Positions 25,373 through 34,161 of a stretch of DNA of 64,000 nt are shown piece by piece. How positions within the stretch are numbered: the stretch's first letter is position 1; each line of letters begins with the position of its first letter. The notes beneath the pieces are model-generated. The model had not been told where the DNA came from. It worked only from the letters and a program-made list of their open reading frames with translations, and did no database searches. This stretch comes from Streptomyces sp. KL109B (lineage in GTDB: Bacteria > Actinomycetota > Actinomycetes > Streptomycetales > Streptomycetaceae): the NCBI RefSeq assembly GCF_030766935.1, contig NZ_JASERL010000017.1, positions 182,302 through 246,301 on the forward strand. Reading direction: 5' to 3'. Position numbers and translations under genes: made by a program.

Positions 25373-26809
25373 ATGACACAGGACTGCGCGCCGGACACCG
25401 CCTCCGCCGCACCCCCGCACGCCGAGGCCCCACCCCGCCGATGGTGGGGCCTCGGCGTCCTCGGGCTCGCCCAGCTGATGATCCTGCTCGACGGCACCAT
25501 CGTGAACGTCGCGCTGCCGTCCATGCAGCGCGACCTCGGCATGAGCGATGCCGCCCGGCCGTGGGCCATCACCTCGTACACCCTCGCCTTCGGCGGCCTG
25601 CTCCTGCTGGCGGGCCGGATCGCCGACATCGTGGGCCGCAAACGCGTCTTCCTCACCGGCCTCGCCGGCTTCGCGGTCGCCTCCGCGGCGGGCGGCACGG
25701 CCCCGGGGCCCGGCGCGCTGTTCGCCTCGCGCGCCCTCCAGGGCGTGTTCGCCGCGCTGCTCGCCGCCAGCGCCCTCGCCCTGATCACGACGACCTTCCC
25801 CGACCTGCGTGAACGCCGCCGCGCCATCGCGATCTTCGGCGCCCTCGGCGGCGCGGGCGGCGCGCTCGGCGTCACCCTCGGCGGCCTGCTGACCGAGACG
25901 GCGGGCTGGCGCTGGTGTCTCTACGTCAATGTGCTCTTCGCCGGGGCGGCCCTCGCGGGCAGCGTGCTCATGCCCGCCGACACGGCTCCGCGCACCCGAG
26001 GCCGCCTCGACGTGCCCGGCGCGCTCCTCGCCTGCGGCGGACTGACCCTGCTGGTCTACGGGTTCAGCGCGGCGGAACACAGCGGCTGGACGGGCCGCCC
26101 CGTGGTGACGACGCTGACGGCCGGCCTGGTGCTGCTCGCCCTCTTTGCTGTGTGGCTGCGCACGGCCCGCGACCCGCTGCTGCCGCCGCGCCTGCTGCGC
26201 GACCCGGCGCGGGTCGCGGCCCTCGTCGCCGGGGCCTGCCTGATGGCGGCGCAGCTGTCCCTCTCGCTCTTCCTCACCTTCCACCTGCAGACCGTCCTCG
26301 GCTGGTCGGCGGCCCGCACCGGCCTCGGCTTCCTGCCGCTGAGCCTCATCACCACGCTGACCGCGACCCAGCTCGGCACCCGCCTGCTGCCCCGGCTCGG
26401 CGCACGCGTGATGATGGCGAGCGGCCTGTGCGTCGCCGCCTGCGGACTGTGGTGGCTCGGCCGCCTCACCGTGCACGCCGACTACGCGAGCGGCATCCTG
26501 CCCGGCATCGCCCTCTTCGGCATCGGCATGGGCGGCACGTTCCTCGCCCTGATGACAACGGCGACCGCCCAGCTCCCGCCCGAGGACTCCGGCATCGCCT
26601 CCGCCGCCCTCAACTCGGCGCAGCAGGTCGGCGGCTCCATCGGCTCCGCCGTCTTCAACACGGTCGCCGCCGGAGCCGCCGCCGCTGTCGCCGCCCCACC
26701 CCGCACCGCACTCCTGCACGGCTTCACCACGGCTGTGCACTGGCCACTCGTCGGCCTGCTCGGCGCGGCCCTCGGCACGGCGGTGCTCGCCCGGCCGCGC
26801 GGGCGCTGA
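25373..26809 (+). CDS. MFS drug-efflux transporter, DHA2 (EmrB/QacA) type
   Basis: A 478-residue carrier with 14 predicted transmembrane segments. The helix-1 motif LDGTIVNVALPSMQRDLG is diagnostic for the DHA2 group. GRIADIVGRKR is the conserved loop between helices 2 and 3, and GALGGAGGALGVTLGGLLTE is the antiporter motif C region. Proton-driven export of drugs or secondary metabolites is expected. The start is ATG 25373, closely behind the lipoprotein gene. Confidence 0.92.
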   Translation: MTQDCAPDTASAAPPHAEAPPRRWWGLGVLGLAQLMILLDGTIVNVALPSMQRDLGMSDAARPWAITSYTLAFGGLLLLAGRIADIVGRKRVFLTGLAGFAVASAAGGTAPGPGALFASRALQGVFAALLAASALALITTTFPDLRERRRAIAIFGALGGAGGALGVTLGGLLTETAGWRWCLYVNVLFAGAALAGSVLMPADTAPRTRGRLDVPGALLACGGLTLLVYGFSAAEHSGWTGRPVVTTLTAGLVLLALFAVWLRTARDPLLPPRLLRDPARVAALVAGACLMAAQLSLSLFLTFHLQTVLGWSAARTGLGFLPLSLITTLTATQLGTRLLPRLGARVMMASGLCVAACGLWWLGRLTVHADYASGILPGIALFGIGMGGTFLALMTTATAQLPPEDSGIASAALNSAQQVGGSIGSAVFNTVAAGAAAAVAAPPRTALLHGFTTAVHWPLVGLLGAALGTAVLARPRGR

Positions 26810-26905
26810 CGTGCGACCGCCACGGACCCCGGGCACAGTGGACAGGACCTCTCCCGGAACGACCCTCCTGGAACTGTCTCCGCCGGCACTGGAACGGGGC
26901 GAACG

Positions 26906-27754
26906 ATGTTCCGCAACGAGTCCGCCGAGGACGGGCAGGAGCTGCTGACCAAGCTCGGCGCGCTGACCGCCCGCGCGCGGGAACTCGCGCAGATGCAGCG
27001 CTCACGCGTCGAACTCGCGGTGGCGCTGCAACGCGGCATGCTGCCCCGGGACCTGCCGCACCCCGACGGCGTCCGCCTCGCCGTCGGCTACATGCCCGCC
27101 AACCACGGGCTCAACGTCGGCGGCGACTGGTACGACGCCTTCACCATGGCCGACGGCCGCATCGGCCTGTCCATCGGCGACGTACAGGGACACAACATCC
27201 AGGCCGCCGCGTTCATGGGCCAGGTACGCGTCGTGCTGCGCGCCCTCGCCTCCGTCACCGGGGACCCCGGGGAACTGCTGGCCCGCACCAACGACCTCCT
27301 GGTCTCCCTGGACACGGACCTCTTCGCGACCTGCACCTTCCTGCGGCTCGACCCCGCCAGCGGCACCCTGGAGTGCGCGCGGGCCGGACACATCCCGCAC
27401 ATCTGGGCCACCGCAGACGGCCGCTCCGGCGTCGACGAGGAGGAGGGCGGGCCGCCGCTCGGTGTGCTGGCCGGCGCCACGTTCCCCGTCGCCTGCCACC
27501 GGCTGAGCACGGGTGGTGTCTTCGTACTGCCGACCGACGGCGTCGTCGAAGGCCCCTCCCTCGACCTCGACGACGGGCTGAGCCAGGTGCGGCGGCTCGC
27601 CGAGATCACCGCAGGGGCGGGCCTCGGCGTCGACACCCTCGCGGACGGCGTGATGAAGCTCGCGGACCGGGTGGGTCACGAGGACGACGCCGCGGTCCTC
27701 GTCGTCGGCCACGACGTCGGCCCCACCGGGCGGCGCCCGCGACGGCACGGCTGA
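26906..27754 (+). CDS. PP2C-type serine phosphatase (SpoIIE/RsbU-like)
   Basis: A 282-residue phosphatase. A short helical N-terminus (ELLTKLGALTARARELAQMQ) precedes the SpoIIE domain. Its metal-binding motifs are NVGGDWYDAF and GLSIGDVQGHNIQAAAFMGQ, and HEDDAAVLVVG closes it. Such enzymes dephosphorylate anti-sigma-factor antagonists in partner-switching cascades. There is no sensor domain in the protein itself; the next gene encodes a MASE1 membrane sensor domain, often found fused to such outputs. A large inverted repeat follows its stop. Confidence 0.9.
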   Translation: MFRNESAEDGQELLTKLGALTARARELAQMQRSRVELAVALQRGMLPRDLPHPDGVRLAVGYMPANHGLNVGGDWYDAFTMADGRIGLSIGDVQGHNIQAAAFMGQVRVVLRALASVTGDPGELLARTNDLLVSLDTDLFATCTFLRLDPASGTLECARAGHIPHIWATADGRSGVDEEEGGPPLGVLAGATFPVACHRLSTGGVFVLPTDGVVEGPSLDLDDGLSQVRRLAEITAGAGLGVDTLADGVMKLADRVGHEDDAAVLVVGHDVGPTGRRPRRHG

Positions 27755-27758
27755 GCGG

Positions 27759-27824
27759 GGCCGGACCTTCTCGGCCGTGCGAGGACACCGGCGGGGGTCC
27801 TCGCATGGCCGAGAAGGTCCGGCC
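27759..27824. terminator. Very long inverted repeat between phosphatase and MASE1 genes
   Basis: Arms GGCCGGACCTTCTCGGCC + TGCGAGGAC (27759-27786) pair with GTCCTCGCA + GGCCGAGAAGGTCCGGCC (27797-27824) over a 10-base loop: 27 pairs with a single mismatch. No T-run follows. It could stop or attenuate transcription into the MASE1 gene, whose first ATG is only 9 bases downstream, or sequester its ribosome site. Confidence 0.8.
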
Positions 27825-27832
27825 GGTGTCTG

Positions 27833-28840
27833 ATGGCTGCTGTGGTGGTTTCCCGGCGGTTCCGGCCGGCCATGGCGATGGCCCTGAAGGCGCTCGCCGT
27901 GGCCGTCTGCTACTACGTGGCAGGGCGCTTCGGGCTGCTCGGCCAGGTCGGCGTCGAAGGAGTCGTCGTCACCCCCATCTGGCCACCGACCGGCGTCGCC
28001 GTCGCCTCCCTGCTGGTGTTCGGTGTGTGGGTGTGGCCCGGAATCGCCCTCGGCTCCTTCCTCGTCATCGCCTCCCTCACCACACCCACGATCACCGCGG
28101 CGGTCACCGTGACCGGCAACACGGTGGCGCCGCTGTGCGCGTGCCTGCTGCTGCGCTGGGCCGGATTCCGGCGCGACGTCTCCCGGCTGCGCGACGGCAC
28201 CAGCCTGGTCTTCCTCGGCGGACTCGGCGCCATGCTGATCAGCGCGACGGCCGGCATCGCGCCCCAGCTGTGGACCGGCGACCTCGCCCCGGACGACTTC
28301 TGGCCGGTGTGGCTTGCCTGGTGGGTCGGCGACGCCATGGGCGTCCTGCTCGTCACCCCGCTGCTGCTCGTCCTCTTCCGCGGTGTGCGCGCGCTGCGCC
28401 GGGGGGCGGCGGGCCGGATCCCCGCCGGGCGCTGGGTGGAGGCGGTGTGCCTGGGGATCGCGGCCCTGCTGCTCGTGCCGTTCGCCGTGTTCAGCACGCC
28501 GAGCATGCTCTTCCTGATCTTCCCGCTGCTGATCTGGGCGGCGCTGCGGTTCGAACTGGCAGGCAGCATGCTGTGCGCGCTCTTCGCGTCCGTGCTCTCC
28601 ACCTACGCGGCGCACGAGGAACAGGGCTCGTTCCTCGACCTGTCGAACATCGAGGGCATGGTCAAACTCCAGGCGTTCAACGGCGCCGCCGCGCTCACCG
28701 CGCTGCTGCTGTCCGCGCTCGTCACCGAGCAGCGCACCACGCGCCGCTCGGTGCGGCAGGCCTGCAACGAACTCGCCGAACTCCTCGAACACCTCGCGGC
28801 GGGCGAGAACCCGCCCGACCCGCCGCCCGACAGACGCTGA
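27833..28840 (+). CDS. MASE1-domain integral membrane protein
   Basis: A 335-residue protein with about eight hydrophobic segments matching the MASE1 sensor module: FGLLGQVGVEGVVVTPIWPP, TGVAVASLLVFG, WVGDAMGVLLVTPLLL, then a short C-terminal coiled helix (EQRTTRRSVRQACNELAEL). MASE1 normally feeds a kinase, cyclase or PP2C output; here no output domain follows, and the PP2C gene is just upstream. ATG 27833 has no good ribosome site because of the hairpin; ATG 27872 (MAMALKAL) is an alternative. Confidence 0.85.
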   Translation: MAAVVVSRRFRPAMAMALKALAVAVCYYVAGRFGLLGQVGVEGVVVTPIWPPTGVAVASLLVFGVWVWPGIALGSFLVIASLTTPTITAAVTVTGNTVAPLCACLLLRWAGFRRDVSRLRDGTSLVFLGGLGAMLISATAGIAPQLWTGDLAPDDFWPVWLAWWVGDAMGVLLVTPLLLVLFRGVRALRRGAAGRIPAGRWVEAVCLGIAALLLVPFAVFSTPSMLFLIFPLLIWAALRFELAGSMLCALFASVLSTYAAHEEQGSFLDLSNIEGMVKLQAFNGAAALTALLLSALVTEQRTTRRSVRQACNELAELLEHLAAGENPPDPPPDRR

Positions 28841-28849
28841 CCCGGCGGC

Positions 28850-29608
28850 TCAGGCGCGCCGCGCCGTGAGCAGTTCGAAGGGCGGATTCGCCGCGTAGTC
28901 GTCCCAGAACCCCTCCGGGAACGCCGCGCGCCCCTCCTCCGACACGGCGAGCGGCGACCAGGCCACGTCGGTGAAACCGGCGCGCGTCAGGGCCTCGGCG
29001 TACACCTCGCGGCGCGGCAGGCTCGCCACGAAGGACACGGGATCGGGCTCGAGGAACGCGGTGACCCGCACCCGCGGACCGACCTCGACCCGGCTGCCCT
29101 CCCACGCGCAGTGGAAGCCGTACGGGCGCGGGCTGGGGCCGTCGCAGTCGTAATCGGGGCTCTGGTTGAGGGCGTAGAACGTCCCTCCGGGCGCGAGGGC
29201 CGCGTGGATGGAGCGGCACATCGCCGTCATCGCGTCGACCGTCTCGGAGTAGTTCAGCAGGTTCACGGCGGTCGCGATGTCGTAGCGGCCCTCGCCCAGC
29301 GCGCCGCCGGTGGCCACGTCGCCGACGGCGTAGCGCACGCCCAACGGGTCGGCGCTCTCGATCCGGCGGGCGACGTCGACCATCTCCCCGGACACGTCGA
29401 CGCCGAACACGTCGACGGCGCCGCGCCGCTTGAACAGGCGACTGTAGAAACCGGTGCCGCACGCCAGGTCCAGGACCGACCGGCCGGACACATCGCCCAC
29501 CAGGGCGAGAAAGCTGGGCACCTCCACATAGCGGGCCAGGGGCAGGGCCTTGAAGCCCTCGAACGCCTCCCCGATCCGGTCGTACTGCTGCTCCGCGCTC
29601 GTGCTCAC
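28850..29608 (-). CDS. Class I SAM-dependent methyltransferase
   Basis: A 252-residue soluble methyltransferase. The SAM-binding loop is VLDLACGTGFYSRLF, the acidic residue after strand 2 lies in FGVDVSGEMVDVARR, and motif II is YDIATAVNLLNYSE. The C-terminal half (FHCAWEGSRVEVGP, AFLEPDPVSF) suggests a small-molecule acceptor. GTG 29608 has GGGAGG upstream. It is convergent with the MASE1 gene, stops 10 bases apart. The substrate is unknown. Confidence 0.87.
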   Translation of the reverse strand: MSTSAEQQYDRIGEAFEGFKALPLARYVEVPSFLALVGDVSGRSVLDLACGTGFYSRLFKRRGAVDVFGVDVSGEMVDVARRIESADPLGVRYAVGDVATGGALGEGRYDIATAVNLLNYSETVDAMTAMCRSIHAALAPGGTFYALNQSPDYDCDGPSPRPYGFHCAWEGSRVEVGPRVRVTAFLEPDPVSFVASLPRREVYAEALTRAGFTDVAWSPLAVSEEGRAAFPEGFWDDYAANPPFELLTARRA

Positions 29609-29747
29609 GCTGCCTCCCCGTAAGGGCTCGGTGATGTCTGCGAGCAGTCTTGTACCGGAGCACCGCGCGGGCCGACTGGCAGGAGCCACAAAGATCGCGG
29701 CGCCGCATCGGGCGCGCACACAAGCCCCGCGTGCCGGGCCCGGTGGG

Positions 29748-30260
29748 TCAGTCGGGCCGTTCCGGGCCCGCGGCACGGCAGTCCGCGCACCGGCCCCACC
29801 AGGTGACCTCCGCCTCGTCGACGACGAAGCCCCGGTCCTCGATCGGGTCGAGGCAGGGCGCGGCGCCGACCGCGCAGTCCACGTCCTCGATCCGGCCGCA
29901 CACGCGGCACACCAGGTGATGGTGGTTGTCGCCGACGCGGAGCTCGAAGCGCGCGGGGGACCCGGCCGGTTCGACGGAGCGCACGAGGCCGACCCGCGTG
30001 AAGTCTTCAAGGACGTTGTAGAGCCCCTGCCGCGACAGCAATCCGGAGGACTCCCCGGACCCGGCAGCCGACCCGGCAGCCGACCCGGCAGCCGACCCGA
30101 CGGCCGATCTGGCGGCCGACTTGGCGGACCGCACGATCCGCTCCTCCAGGTCGGCCGCCGACACATGCGGCCGACCCTGGAGCGCCGCGAGCACGGCACG
30201 CCGCTGCGCCGTGCTGCGCAGCCCCTTGCGCCGGAGCAGCTCGCCCGCGTCCTCAGCCAT
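29748..30260 (-). CDS. Fur-family metalloregulator with Ala/Gly/Ser insertion
   Basis: A 170-residue Fur/PerR-type repressor. The N-terminal winged helix runs LRRKGLRSTAQRRAVLAAL...SRQGLYNVLEDFTRVGLV. The metal-binding dimer domain has DNHHHLVCRVCGRIEDVDC and WWGRCADCRAA, including two CxxC pairs for structural zinc. Between helix 2 and the recognition helix there is an extra low-complexity stretch (SAVGSAAGSAAGSAAGS) encoded by 12-base repeats, absent from typical family members. This is the FurA/CatR arrangement of Streptomyces. It sits 2 bases after the DUF2180 gene, in one operon. Confidence 0.9.
   Translation of the reverse strand: MAEDAGELLRRKGLRSTAQRRAVLAALQGRPHVSAADLEERIVRSAKSAARSAVGSAAGSAAGSAAGSGESSGLLSRQGLYNVLEDFTRVGLVRSVEPAGSPARFELRVGDNHHHLVCRVCGRIEDVDCAVGAAPCLDPIEDRGFVVDEAEVTWWGRCADCRAAGPERPD
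30059..30118. repeat. 12-base tandem repeats inside the Fur gene
   Basis: ACCCGGCAGCCG occurs three times exactly (30059-30094) followed by two diverged copies, giving five 12-base units. They encode the GSAA repeats in the Fur-family protein. The length is a multiple of three, so copy changes stay in frame. Confidence 0.85.
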
Positions 30261-30262
30261 CG

Positions 30263-30469
30263 TTACGCGGCCTCGGCGGCGAGACACGTACGGCACACGA
30301 CGCGCCGTCCGGCGACCCTGCTGGTCGTGCGGCTCATGCCGTTGGCCCGCTGCACGTGGGTGGCGACCACGCGCGCGTGGTCGTCGCAGGTGGCCAGTCC
30401 GCATCGGGTGCAGATGCCGATGCCGGTGGAGTCGGAACGGTTTTCCTGGATGCAGTCGTAACAAGCCAT
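30263..30469 (-). CDS. DUF2180 small zinc-ribbon protein
   Basis: A 68-residue protein starting MACYDC with GGAGG seven bases upstream. Cys/His pairs (CYDC, CTRC, CDDH, CRTC) would bind two metal ions. The family is restricted to actinobacteria and typically precedes a Fur-type regulator, as here with a 2-base gap. Function unknown; a metal or redox sensing accessory role is inferred from the neighbour. Confidence 0.85.
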   Translation of the reverse strand: MACYDCIQENRSDSTGIGICTRCGLATCDDHARVVATHVQRANGMSRTTSRVAGRRVVCRTCLAAEAA

Positions 30470-30558
30470 GTGGGGGCCTCCGTAGGAATTGTCACCTGAG
30501 GTGGCAGGCGTCACTGGCTGCGCTGATATGTACCTCGGTCTCCCTTACGGTACGTCCC

Positions 30559-30579
30559 AGTTTGGATCGAGTCCAATCT
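30559..30579. promoter_or_regulatory. Candidate Fur/PerR box
   Basis: AGTTTGGA-TCGAG-TCCAATCT is a 21-base inverted repeat with one mismatch per arm. It lies 90 bases upstream of the DUF2180 start and overlaps the stop of the GH43-like gene. On the minus strand TTGGAC within it could be a -35 element, with TACCGT 18 bases on. Autoregulation of DUF2180-fur through this site is inferred. Confidence 0.6.
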
Positions 30580-31906
30580 AGGTCCGCTTCACGTACAGGC
30601 GGTTTCCCTCCGGCCCGGTCCACTCCAGGCGCACGACACCCGGCACCGCGGCATCGCCCGACCGGGACGGATCGGCCCAGTAGCCGAAGGCGGGGTTGCG
30701 GAAGAACGTGGCCCACAGGCCGCCGTGGTGGTCCGTGAAGAAGTTGTTGTGCCCGGCGCCGACCCCCGCCGTCCAGCGCTTCGAGTACGGGCCCTCGAAG
30801 CGGTCGGCGACCGCGACCACCGCGTCGTACTGGTACTGCGTGCGGCCCGTGCCCGGCGGGTCGTACGCGTGCCGGGTGCTGCCGTCGGCATTGGCGGAGG
30901 TCCGGTCCCAGGCGGCGTGCACCAGGAAGTACTTGCCGCCGTGCTTGAAGACGTACGCGCCCTCCAGGTACGGCTCCGGCGCGTACGGGGTCTGCCGGAA
31001 CGCCGGGAGGTCCGTCGTCACGGCGATGTCCTCCATGTCGTCGCGGAACTTCGCGTACACGTTGTTGTGCAGGACGAGCCACGCGTCGTCGCCCTCGGTG
31101 AAGAGGCCGCCGTCGATGTGGTGGTACGCGCCGGGCTCGATGAAGGCGGGGCCGCCGGGCACCACGTCACCGAACGGCTTGTCGAGATTGCCTTCGACGA
31201 GCCGGTAGGGTCCCTCGACCCCGCCCTCGCTCACCAGCATGAACGAGCCGACCAGCTTCGAGTGGTCGCCCATGCACGCGACGATGTACCACTTGCCGCG
31301 GAAGCGGTGCAGCTCGGGCGCCCAGGCGTTGGCCCGCTTCCCGAACCGGTCGTCGTACCAGTACTCCTGCCACGGCGCGACGACCGTGCGCCCCGGCCGG
31401 TTCTCGGCCACGAACTCCGGCGACCACACCTTGCCGCGCTCCGCGCCGGGCCGGATCCCGGTGGTGTCGGCGAGCCGCCACGGCCCGCGCAGCGACGGGG
31501 CGGTCCACACGAAGATGCCGTCGTTCCACGGACCGGCCGCCGACAGGCCGGGCACGCGAGTGGTGCCGGTGGCGACGTACAGCGGACGCCCGTCGACGAC
31601 GAAGCAGTTGACGTACGTGTCCCGCATCCACACCCGGCCCAACTCCTCGTCCCGGGGCCGCAGTTCGAGCGGCAGGACGAAGGAGTTGTCCTCGCGGGGC
31701 CACAGGTCCTTACGGGTGTCCGCGAGTCCGTACGGTTCGAGGGCGGGCCAGTTGGGCGGATACGCCCGCCGTGCCTCGGCCCCCTGGGGCAGTGCGCTCG
31801 CGGGCGCCGCGGGGAGCGCGGCCGCGCCCACGGCTCCGGCGATGCCGGTCAACACGCCACGGCGGCCCACGTGCCGTCGGGGCCCGTCGTTCTCGAAGCT
31901 GGTCAT
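30578..31906 (-). CDS. Tat-exported glycoside hydrolase, GH43-like beta-propeller
   Basis: A 442-residue secreted protein. The signal has the twin-arginine motif RRHVGRRGVLTG, a hydrophobic core and an AxA-type cleavage site near residue 38. The rest shows propeller repeats typical of GH43 and related clans: DGIFVWTAPSLRGPW, GKVWSPEFV, ANAWAPELHRFRGKWYIVAC, EGPYRLVEG, and FIEPGAYHHIDGGLF (acidic active-site strands). The linkage is unknown; arabinan- or xylan-type side chains are typical. It is divergent from the ROK regulator, 178 bases away, which may control it. Confidence 0.8.
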   Translation of the reverse strand: MTSFENDGPRRHVGRRGVLTGIAGAVGAAALPAAPASALPQGAEARRAYPPNWPALEPYGLADTRKDLWPREDNSFVLPLELRPRDEELGRVWMRDTYVNCFVVDGRPLYVATGTTRVPGLSAAGPWNDGIFVWTAPSLRGPWRLADTTGIRPGAERGKVWSPEFVAENRPGRTVVAPWQEYWYDDRFGKRANAWAPELHRFRGKWYIVACMGDHSKLVGSFMLVSEGGVEGPYRLVEGNLDKPFGDVVPGGPAFIEPGAYHHIDGGLFTEGDDAWLVLHNNVYAKFRDDMEDIAVTTDLPAFRQTPYAPEPYLEGAYVFKHGGKYFLVHAAWDRTSANADGSTRHAYDPPGTGRTQYQYDAVVAVADRFEGPYSKRWTAGVGAGHNNFFTDHHGGLWATFFRNPAFGYWADPSRSGDAAVPGVVRLEWTGPEGNRLYVKRT

Positions 31907-32084
31907 CAGGTGTGACTCCTCGGCTCGTCCGGCTCCCTGTGTGTCAGCGCATGCTTCAGCGCGCCCACGAATTAAGTCAAGAGGGCCTACATAAATGTGA
32001 GTTGCTCGCCGGTGGCCCCAAATGTTGCGGGCGTATGGCGATTTCCGAACGCCGCGCTGATTTCCGTCCGACTCATTGACGAAA

Positions 32085-33326
32085 ATGGTCGGCGCTCACA
32101 TGCTGTCCGGCATGCGCGAACACGACGGCCCGCTGACGCGGCTCCGGCGCGGCCACGAGCAGTCCGTACTCGAACTGCTCCGCAAACAAGGTCCGCTGAG
32201 CCGCGCCGAGTTGGGCACCCGCAGCGGACTTTCCCGCACCACGCTCCACGACATCGTCGGCGGCCTCCTCGGCAGCGGGGTCGTGGTCGCCACCACCCCG
32301 CAGGTCGAGTCCCGCAAGCGGGGCCGCCCGGTGGAGAAGCTCAGCCTCGACCCGGCCGCCGGTGAGGCCGTCGGCATCGACTTCGCGCGCCGCGCCGTCC
32401 ACGTGGCCGCCGTCAACTTCGCCCACGAGGTGGTCGGTTCGGCGAGCGAGCCGCACGCCCCCGACCTCTCCTGGCCCGCACGCGTCGACATCGCGGAACA
32501 CCTCCTCGCCGACCTCGCCACCGGCGACCGGGACCGCTCCCGCCTCGGCCACCTCGACGCACTCACCGGGATCGGCGTCGGCGTCGTCGGACCCATCGCC
32601 GACCCCGGCAGCGAACACGCCCACGCCCAGGGCATCGACGACCTGCCCGACCTGCTGCGCAAGCGGTTCGGCGCACCGGTCCTGCTCGACAACAACACCC
32701 GGCTCGCCGCCCTCGCCGAAGCCGTCTGGGGCGCGGCCGCCGACAGCGGCGACGTGCTCTACCTGCGCCTGTCGCACGGCGTCGGCGGCGGACTCGTCGT
32801 CGGCGGCGCCCTGCACCGCGGCCGGTACGGGCTGTCCGGCGAGTTCGGACACATCACCGTCGACCCGCACGGCCGCACCTGCGACTGCGGCAAGACCGGC
32901 TGCCTGGAGACCCGCGCCTGTCTCGACGCCGTCCTGTGCCGCTACCGCGAGACCGGGGGAGAGGCGACCGGCCTCGGCGGATTCCTCGACGCGGTCACCG
33001 CCGCCGAACCCGCCGCCCTCGACGTACTGGAGCACGTCGGCGCCGACGTCGGGGGAGTGCTCGCCGCGGTCTGTCACGTCGTCGGCGCGGGAGTCATCGT
33101 CGTCGGCGGCGAACTCGCCGAGGCGGGCCCCGCCCTCCTCGACCCCGTCGAACGCGCCCTGCGCCACCACCTGATGCCGCTCGCCCACCACCACGTGGAA
33201 CTGCGCCGCGCGACGCTCGGCGAAACGGGCAGCGCGCTCGGCGGCATCGCCCTCGTGCTCCACGAATCCCCCCTGCTCACCCACTATCCGCGGCCCGCAT
33301 CCGAGGACTCCGAGGACAACGCGTGA
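32085..33326 (+). CDS. ROK-family transcriptional regulator
   Basis: About 413 residues. An N-terminal winged helix (SVLELLRKQGPLSRAELG, GLSRTTLHDIVGGLL) precedes the ROK sugar-kinase-like domain with VGIDFARRAVHVA, LLDNNTRLAALAEA and LYLRLSHGVGGGLVVGG. The zinc site CDCGKTGCLE is intact, but the catalytic region fits a regulator rather than a kinase. The start is uncertain: ATG 32085 is used, while TTG 32076, ATG 32100 and ATG 32112 are possible. It is followed after 19 bases by an ABC permease of the taurine/nitrate type, an unusual partner for a ROK protein. Confidence 0.88.
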   Translation: MVGAHMLSGMREHDGPLTRLRRGHEQSVLELLRKQGPLSRAELGTRSGLSRTTLHDIVGGLLGSGVVVATTPQVESRKRGRPVEKLSLDPAAGEAVGIDFARRAVHVAAVNFAHEVVGSASEPHAPDLSWPARVDIAEHLLADLATGDRDRSRLGHLDALTGIGVGVVGPIADPGSEHAHAQGIDDLPDLLRKRFGAPVLLDNNTRLAALAEAVWGAAADSGDVLYLRLSHGVGGGLVVGGALHRGRYGLSGEFGHITVDPHGRTCDCGKTGCLETRACLDAVLCRYRETGGEATGLGGFLDAVTAAEPAALDVLEHVGADVGGVLAAVCHVVGAGVIVVGGELAEAGPALLDPVERALRHHLMPLAHHHVELRRATLGETGSALGGIALVLHESPLLTHYPRPASEDSEDNA

Positions 33327-33345
33327 AGCCATCAGCGAGGCACCC

Positions 33346-34161
33346 ATGGCTGTGATCACCCCCGCAGAGAAGACCGCCGCCGAGACCCGGCAGCGCAGAC
33401 CCCCGCGCCGCGGCCGCGGCCGACCCCTGATCCTGAACGTCGTCTCCGTGCTGGCCGGCATCGGTGTGTGGGCCGTCGTCGCCGCACTGGGCTGGGTCGA
33501 GAACCTGCCCACACCGGTCGCCGTCGCCGAGAAGGCGGCGGACATGGTCTCCGACGGCACCCTGGCCTCCGACACCCTCGCGAGCCTGCGCCGCGTCCTG
33601 TTCGGCTACGCCCTCGGGGTCGTCGTAGCGGTACCCATCGGCTTCCTCATGGGCTGGTACCCGACCGCACGAGCCCTCGTCGAGCCGTACATCCAGTTCT
33701 TCCGCACCATCCCGCCGCTCGCCATGATCCCGCTCGCCGTGGTCCTCCTCGGCATCGGCGAGGTGCCGAAGATCGCCGTCATCTTCCTGGCGTCCTTCAT
33801 GGCCTGCGTCGTCTCCGCCTTCCAAGGAGTCGTCGACGTCGACAGGACCCTCATCAACGCGGCCCGGGTGCTCGGCGCATCGGACCGCACCATCTTCGCC
33901 AAGGTGGTCGTCCCCGCCTCCACCCCCTTCATCCTCGTCGGCATGCGGATCGGCCTCGGCGCGTCCTGGGCGACCGTCGTCGCCGCCGAACTCATCGGCG
34001 CGCAGGAGGGCTTGGGGTACCGGATGCAGAAGGCGTCCACCTGGTTCGAAATGGACACGGTCTTCGTGTCCCTGATCACCATCGGTGTGCTCGGGCTCGT
34101 CATGGACCGGCTTCTGCTGCTGGCCGAGCGCCGCCTCACCGGCTGGCAGGAGCGTCGATGA
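33346..34161 (+). CDS. ABC transporter permease, SsuC/TauC (nitrate/sulfonate) type
   Basis: A 271-residue permease with six transmembrane helices after a basic N-terminus. Family signatures are TIPPLAMIPLAVVLLGIGE, the EAA-like loop INAARVLGASDRTIFAKVV, and GASWATVVAAELIGAQEGLG. It belongs to the importer group for sulfonates, nitrate and thiamine precursors. It overlaps the ATPase gene by four bases (ATGA). Confidence 0.92.
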   Translation: MAVITPAEKTAAETRQRRPPRRGRGRPLILNVVSVLAGIGVWAVVAALGWVENLPTPVAVAEKAADMVSDGTLASDTLASLRRVLFGYALGVVVAVPIGFLMGWYPTARALVEPYIQFFRTIPPLAMIPLAVVLLGIGEVPKIAVIFLASFMACVVSAFQGVVDVDRTLINAARVLGASDRTIFAKVVVPASTPFILVGMRIGLGASWATVVAAELIGAQEGLGYRMQKASTWFEMDTVFVSLITIGVLGLVMDRLLLLAERRLTGWQERR

